Positions 6,999-8,371 of a stretch of DNA of 8,371 nt are shown in pieces. The translations under genes and the position numbers were made by a program. Source of the DNA: an uncultured Selenomonadaceae bacterium (lineage in GTDB: Bacteria; Bacillota; Negativicutes; Selenomonadales; Selenomonadaceae); NCBI GenBank assembly GCA_905233965.1, contig CAJOFG010000009.1, positions 15,112 to 23,482 on the forward strand, given 5' to 3'. Each line of letters opens with the position of its first letter. Position 1 is the stretch's first letter. Below the pieces are notes generated by a model that worked only from the letters and a program-made list of their open reading frames with translations, did no database searches and had not been told where the DNA came from.

Positions 6999-7301
6999 AT
7001 GAAGAAAATTATTTTGCTCTGCGCCGGCGGTATGTCCACCAGTATGCTCGTCAAAAAAATGAAAGAGGCCGCACAAGCCGAAGGTCTCGAATGTGAAATC
7101 GCAGCCTATGCTCAAGCGGACGCGAAGGACAAAGCGTCGGATGCAGACGCAATTTTGCTCGGACCCCAAATTCGTTTCTCGAAATCCAAAGTCGAAGAGG
7201 CTTGCCCGGGCGTTCCCGTTGACGCGATCGACATGAAAGTTTACGGACGCATGGACGGCAAAGGTGCTCTCGCAGTTGCAAAAAAATTGATGGGTATGTA
7301 A
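6999..7301 (+). CDS. PTS lactose/cellobiose-family EIIB component
   Basis: A 100-residue cytoplasmic protein of normal stand-alone EIIB length. The N-terminus MKKIILLCAGGMSTSMLV holds the phosphorylated Cys8 in the P-loop-like CAGGMSTS motif; downstream ADAILLGPQIRF and the VPVDAIDMKVYGRMDG segment are typical of the family. It takes phosphate from the EIIA histidine and gives it to the sugar in EIIC. The start is slightly uncertain: AAAGGAG (6981-6987) lies 11 nt from ATG 6999 but 8 nt from TTG 6996 and 5 nt from TTG 6993; ATG fits the family N-terminus best. The gap of 83 nt after EIIC has only a weak CCGG...CCGG fold and no T-tailed terminator, so the genes are probably co-transcribed. Confidence 0.94.
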   Translation: MKKIILLCAGGMSTSMLVKKMKEAAQAEGLECEIAAYAQADAKDKASDADAILLGPQIRFSKSKVEEACPGVPVDAIDMKVYGRMDGKGALAVAKKLMGM

Positions 7302-7304
7302 TAT

Positions 7305-7322
7305 CCGGAAGAATTTTTCCGG
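7305..7322 (+). promoter_or_regulatory. Hairpin between EIIB and EIIA, next to the EIIA ribosome binding site
   Basis: CCGGAA (7305-7310) and TTCCGG (7317-7322) form a perfect 6-bp stem with a 6-nt loop, 3 nt after the EIIB stop and one base before the AAGGGGG ribosome binding site (7324-7330) of EIIA. There is no T-tract after it, so it is not a terminator. A role in mRNA stability or in setting EIIA translation is inference. Confidence 0.45.
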
Positions 7323-7337
7323 CAAGGGGGCGCACTT

Positions 7338-7661
7338 ATGGAAGGTTTGGAACTTACCGCATTTCAAATTATTTCTGCAGTCGGTACGGCGCGCAGTTCT
7401 TACATCGAAGCGATTCAAAAAGCGAAGGAAGGAAAATTTGACGAAGCCGAACAGCTCATTAAAGAAGGCGACGAAATGTTCGTTGAAGGTCATCACGCTC
7501 ACGCGGGACTTCTCGAAATCGAAGCCAATCAAGGACAGGGCAGCGCGGTCAGTCTGATTATCCTTCACGCGGAAGATCAGCTGATGAGTGCCGAAGGTTT
7601 TAAAACCATCGCGCTGGAATTTATCGACCTTTACAAAAGATTGGTAAAACTCGAAAAATAA
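7338..7661 (+). CDS. PTS lactose/cellobiose-family EIIA component
   Basis: A 107-residue, all-helical cytoplasmic protein of the lactose/cellobiose EIIA family (CelC/ChbA/LicA type), normally a trimer. His77 in LIILHAEDQLM is the phosphorylated histidine that accepts phosphate from HPr; Asp80 of the same motif matches the metal-binding aspartate at the trimer axis. The N-terminal part FQIISAVGTARSSYIEAIQK and the acidic middle helix fit the family. The His-rich GHHAHAGLL turn (51-59) is also usual. ATG 7338 follows AAGGGGG (7324-7330) at 7-nt spacing. It is the last gene of the EIIC-EIIB-EIIA operon and is followed by a strong terminator. All three PTS genes share a codon use richer in C-ending codons than comF, xth and the glycosyltransferase, which suggests high expression. 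Confidence 0.95.
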   Translation: MEGLELTAFQIISAVGTARSSYIEAIQKAKEGKFDEAEQLIKEGDEMFVEGHHAHAGLLEIEANQGQGSAVSLIILHAEDQLMSAEGFKTIALEFIDLYKRLVKLEK

Positions 7662-7684
7662 ATCGCGAATCAAAATTAAAATCG

Positions 7685-7722
7685 GCGGGTGTCGGAAAAA
7701 ATTTTTCGTCGCCCGCTTTTTT
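7685..7722 (+). terminator. Intrinsic terminator of the PTS operon
   Basis: GCGGGTG (7685-7691) pairs with CGCCCGC (7710-7716), continuing inward through TCGG-AAAAA / TTTTT-CGT with one mismatch and wobble pairs, and is followed by six T (7717-7722). It begins 24 nt after the EIIA stop. Confidence 0.92.
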
Positions 7723-7727
7723 GTTGC

Positions 7728-7766
7728 AAAAAAATAACCGGCGTTGAGAAAAAATTTTTCTCGCCG
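7728..7766 (-). terminator. Intrinsic terminator of the minus-strand EIIA gene
   Basis: Read on the minus strand, CGGCG (7766-7762) pairs with CGCCG (7743-7739), and an inner GAGAAAAA/TTTTTCTC-type palindrome (7746-7762) can extend the structure. GGTTA and a run of seven T (complement of 7734-7728) follow. It lies 26 nt beyond the stop codon of the convergent gene and back-to-back with the PTS operon terminator. Confidence 0.65.
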
Positions 7767-7791
7767 CCGATCTATTACGTTGAACCGAATT

Positions 7792-8304
7792 TTATTTTAC
7801 TTCAACCAAAATATTTTCTTTGCCTTGTTCGACAATCTTTGCACCGCCGGAAACAAGCAGAGCTTTGACAGCCTCCGCAACTTCGCCTTCACCGACGACA
7901 GCCGCCTTTTTGCCTTTGAGCGCGGCGGCTCCGGCTTCGCTGATTGAAATTTCATCGCCGATTTGAATTTTCGGAATGGGTTTGTCTTCGACGTGGATAC
8001 TGCCTTCCATGAGGTCACCTTTGCCGCCGTCGAATTTTATGATAACGTGTCCGAGCGTGCGAAGGTTGCTGTGGACTTCGCCGCCGACTTTGATAATCTT
8101 GAATTGTTTTCCCGCCACGTTGAGAATGTCGCCGGGTTTAATCACGCCGTCCAACTTGTTGCCGCTGTGCAGAACGGAAAATTCACGGAGCTCCGGCAAT
8201 ACCATCGAATCGTCGAACATGACGAGCATTTTTACCACGCTGAGAAATTTCGGAACGTCGCCGCCGACGCCGACAATTTTTGTGCTGTAATATTTTTTCG
8301 ACAT
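7792..8304 (-). CDS. PTS glucitol/sorbitol-type EIIA with C-terminal extension
   Basis: A 170-residue cytoplasmic protein whose first 120 or so residues match the glucitol/sorbitol EIIA family (SrlB/GutA). FSVLHSGNKLDGVIKPGD contains His46, aligned with the phosphorylated histidine of E. coli SrlB (FIHCHGEL), and LRTLGHVIIKFDG (81-93) plus EGSIHVEDKPIPKIQIGDEI are the family signature. It would pass phosphate from HPr to a sorbitol-type EIIB. Family members are usually about 120 residues; here about 50 further residues (from SEAGAAALKGKKAAVVGEGE to ILVEVK) form an Ala/Gly/Lys-rich, predicted alpha/beta segment that I do not recognise. ATG 8304 is preceded on the minus strand by GGGAGGG (8317-8311) at 6-nt spacing. 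No sorbitol EIIB, EIIC or dehydrogenase is in view; they may lie upstream beyond 8371, or the protein may be an orphan. Confidence 0.85.
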   Translation of the reverse strand: MSKKYYSTKIVGVGGDVPKFLSVVKMLVMFDDSMVLPELREFSVLHSGNKLDGVIKPGDILNVAGKQFKIIKVGGEVHSNLRTLGHVIIKFDGGKGDLMEGSIHVEDKPIPKIQIGDEISISEAGAAALKGKKAAVVGEGEVAEAVKALLVSGGAKIVEQGKENILVEVK

Positions 8305-8345
8305 TAAAAACCCTCCCGTATTCTCAAAAAAATTTTTACCTTCAA

Positions 8346-8351
8346 ATTGTA
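8346..8351 (-). promoter_or_regulatory. Possible -10 box of the minus-strand EIIA gene
   Basis: TACAAT on the minus strand (8351-8346) differs from TATAAT at one base and would place the start about 35 nt before the ATG. The matching -35 box would fall at or beyond the window edge, so it cannot be checked here. Confidence 0.25.
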
Positions 8352-8371
8352 ATAATTTTGTAAATTCGTCG

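Noticed and set aside
6912..7673. Minus-strand open frame (253 codons) opposite EIIB and EIIA
   Set aside because: It is fully antisense to two PTS genes with intact active-site motifs and ribosome binding sites; its translation is low-complexity and unlike any family.
7963..8307. Plus-strand open frames opposite the sorbitol-type EIIA
   Set aside because: The minus-strand gene has a clear family signature and ribosome binding site; these are its antisense shadows.
1..8371. CRISPR array, tRNA, rRNA, insertion sequence, phage or toxin-antitoxin genes
   Set aside because: No regularly spaced repeats, cloverleaf sequence, transposase motif or paired small genes were seen on either strand.

Overview
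The window looks like part of the chromosome of an anaerobic, motile bacterium with a Firmicutes-type gene set. A member of the Negativicutes (Selenomonas-like) is my best guess. The basis is strong AGGAGG/GGGG-type ribosome binding sites, T-tailed hairpin terminators, a ComF protein, several sugar PTS genes, a dCache chemoreceptor, and an ArnT-like membrane glycosyltransferase next to GalU that would suit an outer membrane with LPS. This is inference; no rRNA or taxonomic marker is present.

Layout, left to right. (1) 1-135 is the C-terminal end of GalU, closed by a good intrinsic terminator. (2) 239-3151 is a tightly spaced same-strand run: comF, an exonuclease III family AP endonuclease, and an ArnT/PMT-type glycosyltransferase broken by an out-of-frame deletion. 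(3) 3152-3306 holds inverted repeats and a very good sigma-70 promoter for a methyl-accepting chemotaxis protein (3307-5257). That gene is also broken, by a second out-of-frame deletion in the most conserved part of its signalling domain, and ends at a strong terminator. (4) 5311-5607 is a long leader with a promoter candidate and an attenuator-like hairpin. It precedes a three-gene lactose/cellobiose-family PTS operon in the order EIIC, EIIB, EIIA (5608-7661), which ends at a strong terminator. (5) On the minus strand, convergent with the PTS operon, is a glucitol/sorbitol-type EIIA with an unusual C-terminal extension of about 50 residues (7792-8304), with its own terminator facing the PTS one.

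How they fit together. The EIIC/EIIB/EIIA set is a complete sugar-specific PTS branch: uptake through EIIC, with phosphate passing from HPr to EIIA His77, then EIIB Cys8, then the sugar. The chemoreceptor is transcribed separately but lies just upstream and could serve taxis to nutrients. The orphan glucitol EIIA implies that its EIIB/EIIC partners lie outside the window. comF, the AP endonuclease and the glycosyltransferase look like a loosely related housekeeping transcript.

I see no CRISPR array, tRNA, rRNA, insertion sequence or phage gene, and no clear new defence or mobile system. The points most worth a second look are the two similar-sized coding deletions (about 28 and 29 nt), the extended orphan sorbitol EIIA, and the long PTS leader.
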